Assembly: GCF_025370785.1 (NCBI RefSeq)
Contig: NZ_JAMXFA010000009.1
Span: 62,001-126,000 of the forward strand
DNA length: 64,000 nucleotides
Source: Laspinema olomoucense D3b
Lineage (GTDB): Bacteria; Cyanobacteriota; Cyanobacteriia; Cyanobacteriales; Laspinemataceae
Reading direction: 5' to 3'
A program made the position numbers and the translations under genes. How positions within the stretch are numbered: position 1 is the first letter of the stretch; every line of letters begins with the position of its first letter. A model generated the notes under the pieces. It ran no database searches. It had not been told where the DNA came from and saw only the letters and a program-made list of their open reading frames with translations. Below are positions 29,008 to 38,004 of the stretch, piece by piece.

Positions 29008-29961
29008 CTAAAGCATGGACAATTCCCCTAAAACATCGAGACGCTTATAGGGATTGAGGGTGATATGGGTTTCCGAGAGGGTCTCGGCGATCGCGGGATC
29101 AATCCAACCCAATTGCTTCAGCAGGTGAATCGCCACGGCGTGTTTGGCCCGTTTGCTGCCATCCATGACTTTGATGGCTAAACCCATGCCTTCTCCTTCT
29201 CGTCCGATGCACAGAACGCCTTCGGCACCGCCTTTGCTGACCAGTTCCCCTTCGCTTAAGCGCATCAGTTCGGTATCGAACTCGCCAGGTCCCGAAATCA
29301 AGGCGGGATGATGGGTCATGGCCCGCACGATGCGCTCCATATCGACGTTATTCCCCGAACACAAATGGGCGTAAAGGGAGGCCATCTGCCCTAATTCCAT
29401 CAGATAGGTGGGTGCGCCACAGTCATCCCTTGCACTGATGAACTCTTCGGCAGGCATTCGCAGCAATTCAGCGATTTTGCTGATAATCAAGCGCTGCACC
29501 GGGTGATTTTTCTGGGTATAGGTTTCCAGGGGAAAATTGCGCTGCTTGCAGACGGCTAACATTCCGGCGTGTTTACCAGAACAGTTATGGCTCAGGGGGC
29601 TGTCTTTGCCTGGGGGGGTGGGACAGTGCAGGGCGGTGGTATCGACGTCACACCGCCAGAGGACGTTAAAGGCTTGCCGCGCCTGTTCGATGGTTCCTTT
29701 GTGGGAACTGCAAATAATGGCGAGGTCGCGATCGTTAAGACCGAAGCGTTCTAGGGTGCCGGTGGTGGTCACTGCTAGGGCTTGAAAGGGTTTGAGGGCG
29801 CTGCGGACGAAGGCGGTGGTTTCTGAGTTACCGGCAACGGACAGAACCCGCCCTCGGTTGTCACAAACGACGGCCTGGACGTGATGGACTGATTCAATAA
29901 TTCCTTCGCGCAGCAAGCGGACTTCCAGGGCTGCGGCTGCGGTACGTTTTCCCATTGTCAT
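29008..29961 (-). CDS. L-asparaginase II family protein
   Basis: A 317-residue protein of the bacterial asparaginase II family, distinct from the E. coli AnsB type; it hydrolyses asparagine to aspartate and ammonia. Visible are EGIIESVHHVQAVVCDNRG, FVRSALKPFQAL (typical SxxKxxQA block, about 52-63), ICSSHKGT, CSGKHAGML and GDCGAPTYL-like DDCGAPTYLM. All match the conserved Ser/Lys/Cys-Gly pattern of this family. It has no signal peptide, so it is cytoplasmic. It is the last gene in a minus-strand run after ycf36, rsfS, yqeK and the glycosyltransferase. Confidence 0.9.
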   Translation of the reverse strand: MTMGKRTAAAALEVRLLREGIIESVHHVQAVVCDNRGRVLSVAGNSETTAFVRSALKPFQALAVTTTGTLERFGLNDRDLAIICSSHKGTIEQARQAFNVLWRCDVDTTALHCPTPPGKDSPLSHNCSGKHAGMLAVCKQRNFPLETYTQKNHPVQRLIISKIAELLRMPAEEFISARDDCGAPTYLMELGQMASLYAHLCSGNNVDMERIVRAMTHHPALISGPGEFDTELMRLSEGELVSKGGAEGVLCIGREGEGMGLAIKVMDGSKRAKHAVAIHLLKQLGWIDPAIAETLSETHITLNPYKRLDVLGELSML

Positions 29962-30069
29962 GGGTTAAATATTATGCCTTTATATTGGATAGAATGGGTC
30001 ACTGTTCAGGGTCAGGCGGTTCTAGGTCTTGGGTAGGACGCGGAACGAACTGCCCTGGTACTGCCTTGT

Positions 30070-30570
30070 TTATACCAAATTCCACACGATCGCACCGCTG
30101 AGGACCAATAAACCGAGGATGGCAAAGGTTCGATGCAGGCGATCGAGGATGGGTTGGATTTGATGGCGGACGACGAGGCGATCGCGAGTTAAGATCTCCG
30201 GGGTTTTGGGCCAGGTTTGACCATCGTACCAGCCGGACTCTTCATAGAAGATGGTGGCATTGAAGAGGCGATCGCGCACATACCGCCACCCAAAGTAGAG
30301 TCTCAAGAGCACCAAGGTCAAAATCAATCCGCCACCCCCGGTACTCCCGAGGATAAACTGACCCAACTCCTTGGCGGGCGGAAAACTTGCGGCTGCCACG
30401 GGAGCACAGACTGCGACTGACAGTCCCAGAATCCAGGCCATTTTACTCAGATAGCCTTTGATATCACGGGTCGCCCAGCTAAAAAAACAGGACTCCTGAA
30501 GCTCTTGATATTCATTGAGCGGTTGCCAATCGGGAGGTACTGGGCAGGCAGACACAGACGGAACCCTCAT
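30070..30570 (-). CDS. CGLD27/Ycf36 family membrane protein (DUF1230)
   Basis: A 166-residue protein of the Ycf36/CGLD27 family, conserved in cyanobacteria, algae and plants. N-terminal CPVPPDWQPLNEYQEL is the family hallmark. Two membrane segments follow (about 45-65 and 80-95), then FNATIFYEESGWYDGQTWPKTPEIL, the most conserved block, and a last hydrophobic span at the C-terminus. The plant homologue is linked to iron deficiency and photosynthetic fitness; the exact function is not known. The start lies 15 bp after the rsfS stop, so translation is probably coupled. Confidence 0.92.
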   Translation of the reverse strand: MRVPSVSACPVPPDWQPLNEYQELQESCFFSWATRDIKGYLSKMAWILGLSVAVCAPVAAASFPPAKELGQFILGSTGGGGLILTLVLLRLYFGWRYVRDRLFNATIFYEESGWYDGQTWPKTPEILTRDRLVVRHQIQPILDRLHRTFAILGLLVLSGAIVWNLV

Positions 30571-30585
30571 CTCTAAGCTCGTTAA

Positions 30586-31020
30586 TTATTGTGCACCGTT
30601 GAGTTCGGCACTCAGGTCTAGGCGTTCGCCATGTCCCCAAAATGCCTCTAAATTGTAATATTCTCGTTCGGTGGGCATCAAGATATGTACGATCACGTCG
30701 CCATAGTCTTGAACTAGCCAACTGCCATGATACTGGCCTTCGACTCGCCGGGGAACCCGTTGACATTCTTGTTCGGCTTGATGGGTCATCGCATCGGAAA
30801 TGGCCCGGACCTGCACTCGGGAATAGCCGGTGACGATAATAAAATAGTCGGCGAGATAGGAGACTTCCGACACGCGCAACACGATGAGATCCCCGCCTTT
30901 GCGGTCATCTGCGGCCCTGGCGATGGCAACGGCTAAACGGTAGCTTTCAGAGTCGGTGGCGGTTTGAGCGTTTTCTCGGGTTAAAGCGGTAGTCGATTGA
31001 ACCGGGGAAGAATCTGTCAT
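30586..31020 (-). CDS. rsfS: Ribosomal silencing factor RsfS
   Basis: RsfS binds ribosomal protein L14 (uL14) and blocks subunit joining when nutrients are short. The protein has 144 residues: a variable N-terminal tail to about 25, then the RsfS/Iojap domain with VLRVSEVSYLADYFIIVTG, SRVQVRAISDAM, GSWLVQDYGDVIVHI and YNLEAFWGHGERL, all typical. It lies 147 bp after yqeK, a conserved neighbourhood in many bacteria. Confidence 0.95.
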   Translation of the reverse strand: MTDSSPVQSTTALTRENAQTATDSESYRLAVAIARAADDRKGGDLIVLRVSEVSYLADYFIIVTGYSRVQVRAISDAMTHQAEQECQRVPRRVEGQYHGSWLVQDYGDVIVHILMPTEREYYNLEAFWGHGERLDLSAELNGAQ

Positions 31021-31167
31021 TCACTCTCCATTAGTTGTAGAAGTTTTGGGCGGGTTTAGTTGTTTATCTGGGAATTTTTACTCAATTTTTTCTCAAAAGG
31101 CCGATCATCTCAAGGCTGAGAGTCTATATCGGATTTAATGAGATTTTTGAGTTCATGCTAACAAATT

Positions 31168-31785
31168 TTAGGCGCTAATGCGATCGCTTGCAGATGCACT
31201 TGGGGTCCCATGCTGTTCTTTGCTCTGTTGCATCGCCCAATTGCGGGTTAATATCGTCCGGGGATGAATCATCCGTTGATGTTCAACGAGGTGGCGGATG
31301 CAGTAGTCCCCCGTCCGCCACACTGCTGCTACAAGATTTTCAAAGCACATTTGCCGCAACCCTACGAGTTCGGCGCTAGTCCCTCGTCCTGGTTCTAAGG
31401 TATCGGCCACATAAACCACACAACTGAGTGGGCTCATTTGTGGATTGCCTAGGGTATGATTGCGAATTGCCTCTAAAATTTCTTCGTCTTTTACTCCAAA
31501 CTCATCTCTAGCAACAATCGCACTCACATCGGCGTGTAACAAATGGGGTTCCCCGGCTAAGATTTCATCTAGTTCTAAGCCTTCAGTTTGAGCCATTTGC
31601 AACAATCGCTGGGGTTTGAAATATTTGGCTAAATCATGCATTAACCCGGCTTGTTTTGCTTTTTCAACATCCAGTTGATGATGTTCTGCCAGTTCGCTAC
31701 AGAATTGTTCAACTCGCAAAATATGTTGCAGTCGCGGCGGAGTCACGTGATGTTCTAACCAGGTTAAGATGCGATCGCGCATCAT
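31168..31785 (-). CDS. yqeK: YqeK-type HD-domain symmetrical diadenosine tetraphosphatase
   Basis: This HD-superfamily phosphohydrolase cleaves Ap4A to two ADP. It has 205 residues. The metal site is visible: His21 (RLQHILRVE), the HD pair His50-Asp51 (GLMHDLAKYF), and later ELDEILAGEPHLLHADVSA and the NHTLG motif. The C-terminus is a short low-complexity tail. It starts 3 bp after the upstream glycosyltransferase stop, so translational coupling is likely, and it is followed by rsfS as in many genomes. Confidence 0.93.
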   Translation of the reverse strand: MMRDRILTWLEHHVTPPRLQHILRVEQFCSELAEHHQLDVEKAKQAGLMHDLAKYFKPQRLLQMAQTEGLELDEILAGEPHLLHADVSAIVARDEFGVKDEEILEAIRNHTLGNPQMSPLSCVVYVADTLEPGRGTSAELVGLRQMCFENLVAAVWRTGDYCIRHLVEHQRMIHPRTILTRNWAMQQSKEQHGTPSASASDRISA

Positions 31786-31788
31786 GCT

Positions 31789-33060
31789 TTAAATCTCCTG
31801 TCTATGCGCTGAGTGTTTATGCTTTCCTTTGCGACAGGCGATCGCCTCTTCAAACAAAGCTTCGTATTTATTTAAAGTCTCCTCAAAAGCATAATGGGCG
31901 ATCGCATACTCTCGGCCTTGCCGACCCAAAGCCTCCGTTTTTTCGGGGTTTTTATACAGATCTAAAATTGCATTTGCCAGAGCTTCCGGGTCTTCCGGGG
32001 CCACAACAATTCCCCCTTCACTATTTTTAATCGCTTTTGCAGCAGTCCCCGTAGCTGGCACTGAACCAATAATCGCCCGCCCACTTGCCAGCAAAACCGG
32101 AATTTTTGAAGGCATATTAAACCCAATGACATTATGCTTTTGCAGCACTAACCCCACATCAATCCCCCCTAACATATCCGGTAGGGTTTCCCTGGATTGA
32201 AACGGCAATAAAGTGACATTATCCGCCCCAAACATTTCACAATATTCTCTTACCCGCCCTATGGCTTTCTGTTCCCCCACCACCACAAAGGCAATGTCCG
32301 GAATATGGGTCAGTTTCCCCGCTGCTTTGATAGCCGTGGGCAAATCCTGGGTTAGGGCAATATTTCCCGAATACAGCACCACAAACTTACCCTTCAATTG
32401 ATGCTGATTCCGAAACTTATTATCCTCTTTCGGTAACGGCTTAATGAAATTTGTATCCACCCAATTTGGAATTAAAGCAATTTTCTCCGAGGGTACGGAT
32501 TTCCCTAACAAATTCTCCACAAAACCCTCAGCAATCACGCTGATTTTATCCGCACTGTGACAGGCAAATTTTTCTAATTCCGTAAACGCCCGAATCACCT
32601 TTTGATTTTTCAGCAACCCCACATGAACCGCCGCTTCATGTTGAATATCCTGAATATTTAAAACCACCGGACAGCCCGTAATTCGCCCTAACAAAGTCGC
32701 TGGAATGCAGACCGGCAAGGGGGGAACCGTTGCCAAAATGACATCAGGACGCCAACCGATTAACGCCTGCGGAAAACTATTCACGACAAAACTGCCATCA
32801 AGTAACACCCGATCTAATAACGACGGTTCCGGGCGAATATACACCAAACTGCGTTGAATTTTTACGCCGTTTCTATCTTCATTCACATACCATTTGCCCT
32901 CATATTCTGGGTAAATGCGGCGTTCAGGATAATTAGGCATCGCCGTGACGACGCGGACTTCATGGCCTCGATTCACCAGTCCTTCTGCCAATTCGGTCAT
33001 TAAAGGAGCGATACCGATCGGTTCAGGATGGTAGTTGTAGGAATAAATTAGAATCCGCAT
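31789..33060 (-). CDS. WcaI-like family 4 glycosyltransferase
   Basis: A GT4-type (GT-B fold) retaining glycosyltransferase of 423 residues, closest in layout to WcaI of colanic acid synthesis. It would add a sugar from a nucleotide donor to a lipid-linked glycan. The N-terminus MRILIYSYNYHPEPIGIAPL is diagnostic. LYSGNIALTQDLPTAI (about 222-237) starts the donor domain and EGGIVVAPEDPEAL (about 355) holds the conserved E-x7-E region. The frame extends to a TTG at 33078, but the ATG at 33060 begins the first beta strand and is preferred. It is the first gene of the minus-strand run to asparaginase. Confidence 0.9.
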   Translation of the reverse strand: MRILIYSYNYHPEPIGIAPLMTELAEGLVNRGHEVRVVTAMPNYPERRIYPEYEGKWYVNEDRNGVKIQRSLVYIRPEPSLLDRVLLDGSFVVNSFPQALIGWRPDVILATVPPLPVCIPATLLGRITGCPVVLNIQDIQHEAAVHVGLLKNQKVIRAFTELEKFACHSADKISVIAEGFVENLLGKSVPSEKIALIPNWVDTNFIKPLPKEDNKFRNQHQLKGKFVVLYSGNIALTQDLPTAIKAAGKLTHIPDIAFVVVGEQKAIGRVREYCEMFGADNVTLLPFQSRETLPDMLGGIDVGLVLQKHNVIGFNMPSKIPVLLASGRAIIGSVPATGTAAKAIKNSEGGIVVAPEDPEALANAILDLYKNPEKTEALGRQGREYAIAHYAFEETLNKYEALFEEAIACRKGKHKHSAHRQEI

Positions 33061-33732
33061 AAAATCAGTGGTAATCAAGGAGTGCTGTTTTAATCATTGG
33101 GGAAAATGCCCATCACTCGGAAATTTTGGCGTCTTTAAGATTCCCCCCTCTTAAGACACTTTACTCAGACCCTGGAACAAGCGAACAAGATAGACCTGGA
33201 ATGCGCTTGCTCCAGGAACAACCTGTGAGGGTAATTGGACTCACAATTCTAATTTCAGCCTCGTCAAGGATTCTTTAGTGGACTCCCTCCCCAGGGTTGG
33301 GCAGGAGGGCCGCTAAAACATCACTTGTTATTGCCGCACTCATCTCCCCGAAAGATTGAGTTCCATTCAGTTTTTTCCCGCTTATCGGACTGCTCCTGTG
33401 GTTGGCCTCTTTTCGCTCGCCTCGTTCGTAGTTGCACAGCTCGGTGATTCTGCCCCATCGCAGAACTCGTTTTCTTTACCTTACAGGTTATTTTATTCTA
33501 TTATAGTCAAAAAAATAAACCAGCAGCACCCACCCAGTCCTCTAGCCGCATCCGGGCCTATCCTTAAGATGATCCCCCTTCCAAAGCGGAAAATTTGTTT
33601 AAATTTCTCTTCACTCCCTCTGGCCTGGGCCTTTTTTTTAGCTTCCCCAAATCACCGCACTGCTTTTGGCCCTCAATCCTCCATCCCGACCCAGAATCCC
33701 TGACTCCTGACCTAACCTGTCCCTCAATGGGT
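33061..33732. other. Gene-free region upstream of the glycosyltransferase
   Basis: The 672 bp show no convincing gene on either strand. A short inverted pair, CCTGGAATGCGC...GCTTGCTCCAGG, lies near 33196-33218. A 115-codon plus-strand frame at 33356-33703 has no ribosome site and unusual composition and is not called. Confidence 0.5.
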
Positions 33733-34407
33733 CTAACTTCTCTTGACTTGTAATTTACCAATTTTAAAGTTGACTAGGGTGGAAAAAACCGAAACGATGA
33801 AATAAAACAAGCGAATTACCCAACCTCGACCGGCGTATAAATAACCAACCAATTCAGGACTTAATCTAGTAATTCGAGCAAATCTAGCTTTGCTTTTTCT
33901 CTCTAGTTCTTCTAATTCTATCATTTCTTTTTCTCGAACGGGCAGAGAGGGGGATTTAGCGGTGTAAATATAATATCCAATAAATCCCTCTTGCTCAGGG
34001 GTGGATTCTCTCAAAAATGTATTAGTAATCAACTCGGCTTGATTATAAGAAATGTTTTCTTCAGCCGCAAATAATTGAACCCATTTATAATATCTAAAAA
34101 TAGTGCCCGCACTAAAAATTAAGGGAACTAATACCGCTAAAGTTAGCCCACTGACTCGGGAGGCAAAATAACGGGGTAACAGAATGGTGGCTACGCCAAA
34201 TCCCATCCCTAAAATCCCAAATACAATGATATTCAGAAGTTCCATAATTTCTAGGCTTAAAAGGGCGTCGCCTATGAGGGGAATTTGATAGACGAGGGCA
34301 TCCCCCAGCAGAATGGATATAAATTTGATTACTAATGCAATCAGTACGACTGCACAAGTTACTAAAAGATACAACAAGGTGCGGCCCAAAAGTTTTAGGT
34401 AAAGCAT
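33733..34407 (-). CDS. Hypothetical multi-pass membrane protein, 224 aa
   Basis: No family is recognised. The ATG at 34407 (MLYLKLLGRTLLYLL) has GGAGAG at good spacing; the frame extends upstream but without membrane-like sequence. The protein has predicted spans at about 9-35, 55-78, 88-105 and a last one near the C-terminus (VIRLFYFIVSVFSTLV). A polar loop (about 115-195) holds KSKARFARITRLSPELVGYLY. It lies divergent from the HLIP gene. A housekeeping membrane role is possible, but nothing in the sequence says which. Confidence 0.75.
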   Translation of the reverse strand: MLYLKLLGRTLLYLLVTCAVVLIALVIKFISILLGDALVYQIPLIGDALLSLEIMELLNIIVFGILGMGFGVATILLPRYFASRVSGLTLAVLVPLIFSAGTIFRYYKWVQLFAAEENISYNQAELITNTFLRESTPEQEGFIGYYIYTAKSPSLPVREKEMIELEELERKSKARFARITRLSPELVGYLYAGRGWVIRLFYFIVSVFSTLVNFKIGKLQVKRS

Positions 34408-34757
34408 TGGCTCTCCGTGGGAGTCAGAAATACAGGCTGATAATAACACTTTGCACCTTTCAGATTGTTGGGGGCCTCTTAAAGGCATGGCCCTCTCTCG
34501 GTTTACCCCTGGACTCCGTATCCCCTTCACTGCAATCTAGGACCACCTTGGAGCCAGGGTGGAGCCTTGCCCCGGGTCGAGATGATATTTGGTTATAGCA
34601 GGTTTACGGGAGATTTCTCTTATTTTTTTATATCCTTTATTACCAATCGGTAATTTGTTTGACCTTTGTCAGGATTTTGTAACGAAATGTTGCAGTTTTC
34701 AAAACTATGCGTTAAGTTATATTACAGAGACTTGACTAACTAGGAGTTTTCTGAATC
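34408..34757. promoter_or_regulatory. Divergent control region upstream of the HLIP gene
   Basis: The 350 bp between the membrane-protein gene and the HLIP gene become AT-rich to the right (34615-34740). TATATT near 34715 could be a -10 for the HLIP gene. HLIP genes are usually induced by high light or stress. I could not find a convincing HLR1-type element. TAGGAG precedes the HLIP ATG. Confidence 0.35.
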
Positions 34758-34901
34758 ATGGATGATACAAAAGCCAAATTCGGATTTACAGAGTTTGCGG
34801 AAACCTGGAATGGTCGTCTGGCAATGCTAGGTTTTGTGATTGGTGTAGCAACTGAGTTGCTGACGGGACATGGCATTCTGTCTCAGATCGGACTCATGTA
34901 A
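34758..34901 (+). CDS. High-light-inducible protein (HLIP/SCP), 47 aa
   Basis: A single-helix chlorophyll-binding protein of the thylakoid membrane. It protects photosystems and carries chlorophyll during assembly under light stress. The chlorophyll-binding motif ExxNGRxAMxGF is complete as ETWNGRLAMLGF (about 16-27), followed by the rest of the span (VIGVATELLTG). The N-terminus (DDTKAKFGFTEFA) is typical. Its 47 residues are normal for the class. TAGGAG precedes the ATG and a strong terminator follows, so it is a monocistronic gene. Confidence 0.95.
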   Translation: MDDTKAKFGFTEFAETWNGRLAMLGFVIGVATELLTGHGILSQIGLM

Positions 34902-34956
34902 CTTTTAAAAATATTTTTCTTTCCTTCCTTCTGAGAGAATCAAGCGAACAACCCAA

Positions 34957-34994
34957 TGCCTGAAAGTATCAAGATTACTTTCAGGCACTTTTTT
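34957..34994 (+). terminator. Intrinsic terminator of the HLIP gene
   Basis: A perfect 12-bp stem (TGCCTGAAAGTA/TACTTTCAGGCA) with a 6-nt loop and a run of seven T starts 55 bp after the HLIP stop. Confidence 0.92.
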
Positions 34995-35060
34995 TGTAAT
35001 GGGAAGGGACAACTGTGAATCAAATCGGGGTTTTTTGAGGGCGATCGCGCGGATTTGGTA

Positions 35061-36149
35061 TCAATCACCGTGCGGGTTATCAGTCCCGGGGTCCTCAGAT
35101 TCAAAAATTGCGCCTAGCTTGAGCAAATCCTGTTTTAGGGATTCGGAAATACCCACTGTGTGAGCAAATCGCGCCCGATCGCAGATGACACCAGTCCACT
35201 CAACCCGACTGACATCGGCACCCGTTAAGTCAGCATCCGTTAAGTTTGCCCGACTCAAATCCGCATTTTTAAGAACCGCATCCACCAAACAGATCCCCGA
35301 GAGATTTGCCCCTCGCAGATAAGCGGCACTAAAATTAGTCCGACGGGCGATCGCATTCGTCAGATTAGCCCGATTTAAGTTCGTGCGTAAATCAGCATCA
35401 CTCAAATTAGCCCCACAGAGGTTAGTTCGGTTAAGATTGGCATTAGTTAACTGAGCCTGTGATAAATTAGCCCGGGCCAAATTTGCACCGGATAGATCCG
35501 CCAGTTCCAGATATGCATTGCTAAAATCCGCATTTTCCAAGTCGGCATGACTCAAGTCTGCATAATGTAAGTCAAGATTGCTCAGATTACCCCCAGCAAA
35601 ATCCTGTAGGGGATTGAGTCCTAGACTATGGGCGATCGCGATAAAATCATCGCTTTTGGTTTCAAAAAACAACTCCCGGGCGATCGCCAGGAGACGGTCC
35701 TGGCACTGCCGCACCCGATCGCCCTCACCGAGGTGCTGATAACCAATTTTTAACTGATAGAGGAGGTGACCCTCTAAGGCTGTATCTGCCATTTCAATAG
35801 CGATCGCCATCCGGCGTTGTTGATAGGCGATCGCCCGTTCATACTCTCCCAGAGTCGAATAAGCCGTGCCTAAATTTAACAGCGCATTCCCCTGTCCTTG
35901 GAGGTCCTCCAGATCTTGAGCGATCGCCAGATGTTGCTCATAACAGCCCACTGCCGCTGTTAAATCTCCTAGGGCCTGATACGCCGCCCCCATATTCCCC
36001 AGGGACGCCCCTTCCCGACCTCGTTCCGCCGCTTCCCGATAAATCGCCACCGCCTGCCGCCAAGACTCAAGGGCCGCCTCGAACTCCCCCTGCTGATATT
36101 GGGCAATCCCTTGTTTTAGCAGTAAATCTCCTTCAATCGTCATGTTCAT
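35061..36149 (-). CDS. TPR plus pentapeptide-repeat protein
   Basis: About 362 residues with two repeat parts. Residues 1-150 hold tetratricopeptide repeats (QGIAQYQQGEFEAALESWRQ, NMGAAYQALGDLTAAVGCYE, LGTAYSTLGEYERAIAYQQ). Residues about 190-335 hold A(D/N)LxxANL-type pentapeptide repeats, which fold as a right-handed quadrilateral helix. The C-terminus ends SLKQDLLKLGAIFES, similar in pattern to the end of the next gene (AQMEQDLKARGAIFEP). It starts GTG-ATG; the ATG at 36149 is used. A protein-protein scaffold role is likely, with no known partner. Confidence 0.88.
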   Translation of the reverse strand: MNMTIEGDLLLKQGIAQYQQGEFEAALESWRQAVAIYREAAERGREGASLGNMGAAYQALGDLTAAVGCYEQHLAIAQDLEDLQGQGNALLNLGTAYSTLGEYERAIAYQQRRMAIAIEMADTALEGHLLYQLKIGYQHLGEGDRVRQCQDRLLAIARELFFETKSDDFIAIAHSLGLNPLQDFAGGNLSNLDLHYADLSHADLENADFSNAYLELADLSGANLARANLSQAQLTNANLNRTNLCGANLSDADLRTNLNRANLTNAIARRTNFSAAYLRGANLSGICLVDAVLKNADLSRANLTDADLTGADVSRVEWTGVICDRARFAHTVGISESLKQDLLKLGAIFESEDPGTDNPHGD

Positions 36150-36220
36150 CACTTAAGCATCAGGTTAACGGGGGACCAATTCACTGTGGACTCAAACCGT
36201 TCAACGATGTTCGGGCAGCG

Positions 36221-37435
36221 TTAAGGCTCAAAAATAGCACCCCTTGCCTTGAGGTCCTGTTCCATCTGTGCAGATAAACCCGAATCCAGCTTGAAACGCG
36301 CCTGCTCCACATTGGCCCCACTCAGGTTGGTATTGGTGAGATTGGTCATGACTAACCCCGCCTGATGCAAATCCGCCCCGGCTAAATTGGCGCCAGACAA
36401 GTCCGCATCACTGAGATTAGCATTACTCAAAGAAGCCTCTTGCAGATTGGCATTTTTCAGCGAGGCACCGCTCAAAGAAGCTAGGGCCAAACTACAGCGA
36501 TGGAGATCGGCACCGGATAGGTTCGCATCGCTCAATAGTGCGCCACTGGCATCAGCCCCGGCTAATTTGGCCCCAGCCAAGTTTGCTTCACTCAAATCAA
36601 CGTCACTGAGGTCAGCACCCCGCAATTTTACCCCAGGCAGTTCGGCCCCGCTGAGGTCCAGTCCGCGCAGGTTACAACCCCAGAGTTTGGCCCCGGCAAA
36701 ATCCCGGGCGGGGTCTAGACCGGCCAGTTTGGCCAGTTCGATAAAGTTATCAGTAGTTGCTTCTAGAATTGGGGCGATCGCCTCTGCAATGGGTGACAAG
36801 TCCCGATGGGGGGGAACCTCTTCCACCTCCGTTGGTGCCGATGGTGGGCCAGCATAGTGCAGTTCGGTCCGGGTGAGGTGTGGATGGAATTGACGATCCA
36901 CGAGCGATCGCGTTAGCAGTCGCTCTAAAATGCCATGTTGATTGGGATTGATATCGTGGGGCCACAATCCTTCCGACTCTACCATGAGGATATTAGCAGC
37001 ACTCACCTGAAATGTGGCCTGTACCCGCACAGGAGTTCCCTTGACTTGCAACCGGGCGAGTTTCAGAAGTCCCAGACTGCCTTTGAGAATAGAGCCATCC
37101 CCAGTAATATCTAAAATCCAATGGGAAGGGACTGGAGTCCCGGTTGTAACTTGACAGGAAATGGCTTGGGATGGCGAAGAGGCGATGTCTGCTAATTCCG
37201 TGACCAAACCGACTCCCTCGGGGAGGGTCGCATTTTCCAGGTTTAGCATCAGCTTGCCACCCGTCAACCCAAACTTAAAACGACCACCCAGGACCTCTTG
37301 CCAGACCTCCTGAAAGTTTAGGGTCAAGTTCAAATCAAGGAATGCGGTGTCATTGGGCGACTCTAAGATAGGGGTGCCCGTCAATTCAATAGACAAGCAA
37401 TGGAACTGTGGACGATCAGAAGATGGTTGTTGCAT
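36221..37435 (-). CDS. Pentapeptide-repeat protein with unrecognised N-terminal beta-rich domain
   Basis: 404 residues. Residues about 1-200 form a domain rich in alternating hydrophobics (LDLNLTLNFQEVWQEVLGG, WILDITGDGSILKGSLGLL) that I cannot name; it may be a lipid- or protein-binding beta domain. A short linker follows, then pentapeptide repeats from about 240 to 380 (GCNLRGLDLSGAELPGVKLR and onwards), and the ending EQDLKARGAIFEP shared with the neighbouring gene. It precedes that gene on the same strand by 71 bp, so the two are probably co-transcribed and related by duplication of the repeat part. Confidence 0.85.
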   Translation of the reverse strand: MQQPSSDRPQFHCLSIELTGTPILESPNDTAFLDLNLTLNFQEVWQEVLGGRFKFGLTGGKLMLNLENATLPEGVGLVTELADIASSPSQAISCQVTTGTPVPSHWILDITGDGSILKGSLGLLKLARLQVKGTPVRVQATFQVSAANILMVESEGLWPHDINPNQHGILERLLTRSLVDRQFHPHLTRTELHYAGPPSAPTEVEEVPPHRDLSPIAEAIAPILEATTDNFIELAKLAGLDPARDFAGAKLWGCNLRGLDLSGAELPGVKLRGADLSDVDLSEANLAGAKLAGADASGALLSDANLSGADLHRCSLALASLSGASLKNANLQEASLSNANLSDADLSGANLAGADLHQAGLVMTNLTNTNLSGANVEQARFKLDSGLSAQMEQDLKARGAIFEP

Positions 37436-37562
37436 AACCCAGGCGCGAACGATCTGCTTCGGAATTTGCCTAAGCTTTTACCGTATCACGAGCTAGGGCA
37501 TCCCATCTCAATTTGCCTGAAAACGACTCCCGGGCGATCGCGGATCCGGTTTAACCCCCCCC
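37436..37562. other. Spacer downstream of the small paralog terminator
   Basis: It holds one GCGATCGC site and a poly-C/poly-A tract; nothing else is recognised. Confidence 0.4.
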
Positions 37563-37602
37563 AAAAAAATTAAAGGCGCTGCTTTAGTTCAAAAGCAGGC
37601 CC
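37563..37602 (-). terminator. Terminator of the tandem small-protein genes
   Basis: On the minus strand GGCCTGCTTT pairs with AAAGCAG-C-GCC across a short loop, then TTTAATTTTTTT. It lies about 137 bp past the stop of the second small gene. Confidence 0.7.
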
Positions 37603-37738
37603 TAATTGGAGGTTGATACAATTTAATAATTCAATTCAACTGGCGAATATTAGAGAGAATCAGAGGCTCTCAGTATTTTGGTCACCATCGTCTGCACAAA
37701 ATTGGATTGACTTCGCGATTCAGACCGACTGTTTGGGA

Positions 37739-37930
37739 TTAGCTCATTGAGGCGCCCTTGCTGTTATAAGGCTGACAGCCATTAGATTTGCACTGGTCCG
37801 CATTGCTGTTCCAGCAGTCGCTGTCCTCTAAACCAATTTCTTCCGCAGTTCTTGTCAACATCGATTGCTGACGGTTTTTGGCGAGATGTTGATGACGAGT
37901 CATTCTGACGCGAGCTAGATCTTCAGACAT
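37739..37930 (-). CDS. Small protein, 63 aa, tandem paralog 2 (Cys-containing C-terminus)
   Basis: The ATG at 37930 has AAGGAGAA at ideal distance. The N-terminal half (LARVRMTRHQHLAKNRQQSM, then LTRTAEEIGLE) matches the neighbouring gene at 38005. The C-terminal half differs completely, with three Cys (DCWNSNADQCKSNGC) and a final SMS. A conserved first half and a variable second half is the pattern of RiPP or bacteriocin precursors, but no GG or other known cleavage site is evident after EIGL, and no maturation enzyme lies nearby. A small regulator family is equally possible. The family is not recognised. Confidence 0.8.
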   Translation of the reverse strand: MSEDLARVRMTRHQHLAKNRQQSMLTRTAEEIGLEDSDCWNSNADQCKSNGCQPYNSKGASMS

Positions 37931-38004
37931 TGGATTATTCTCCTTTTTTTTATTAGTGAAAATGCACAAAAAAAATGATTGATGGGAATGAAAAGGCGAG
38001 TGAC

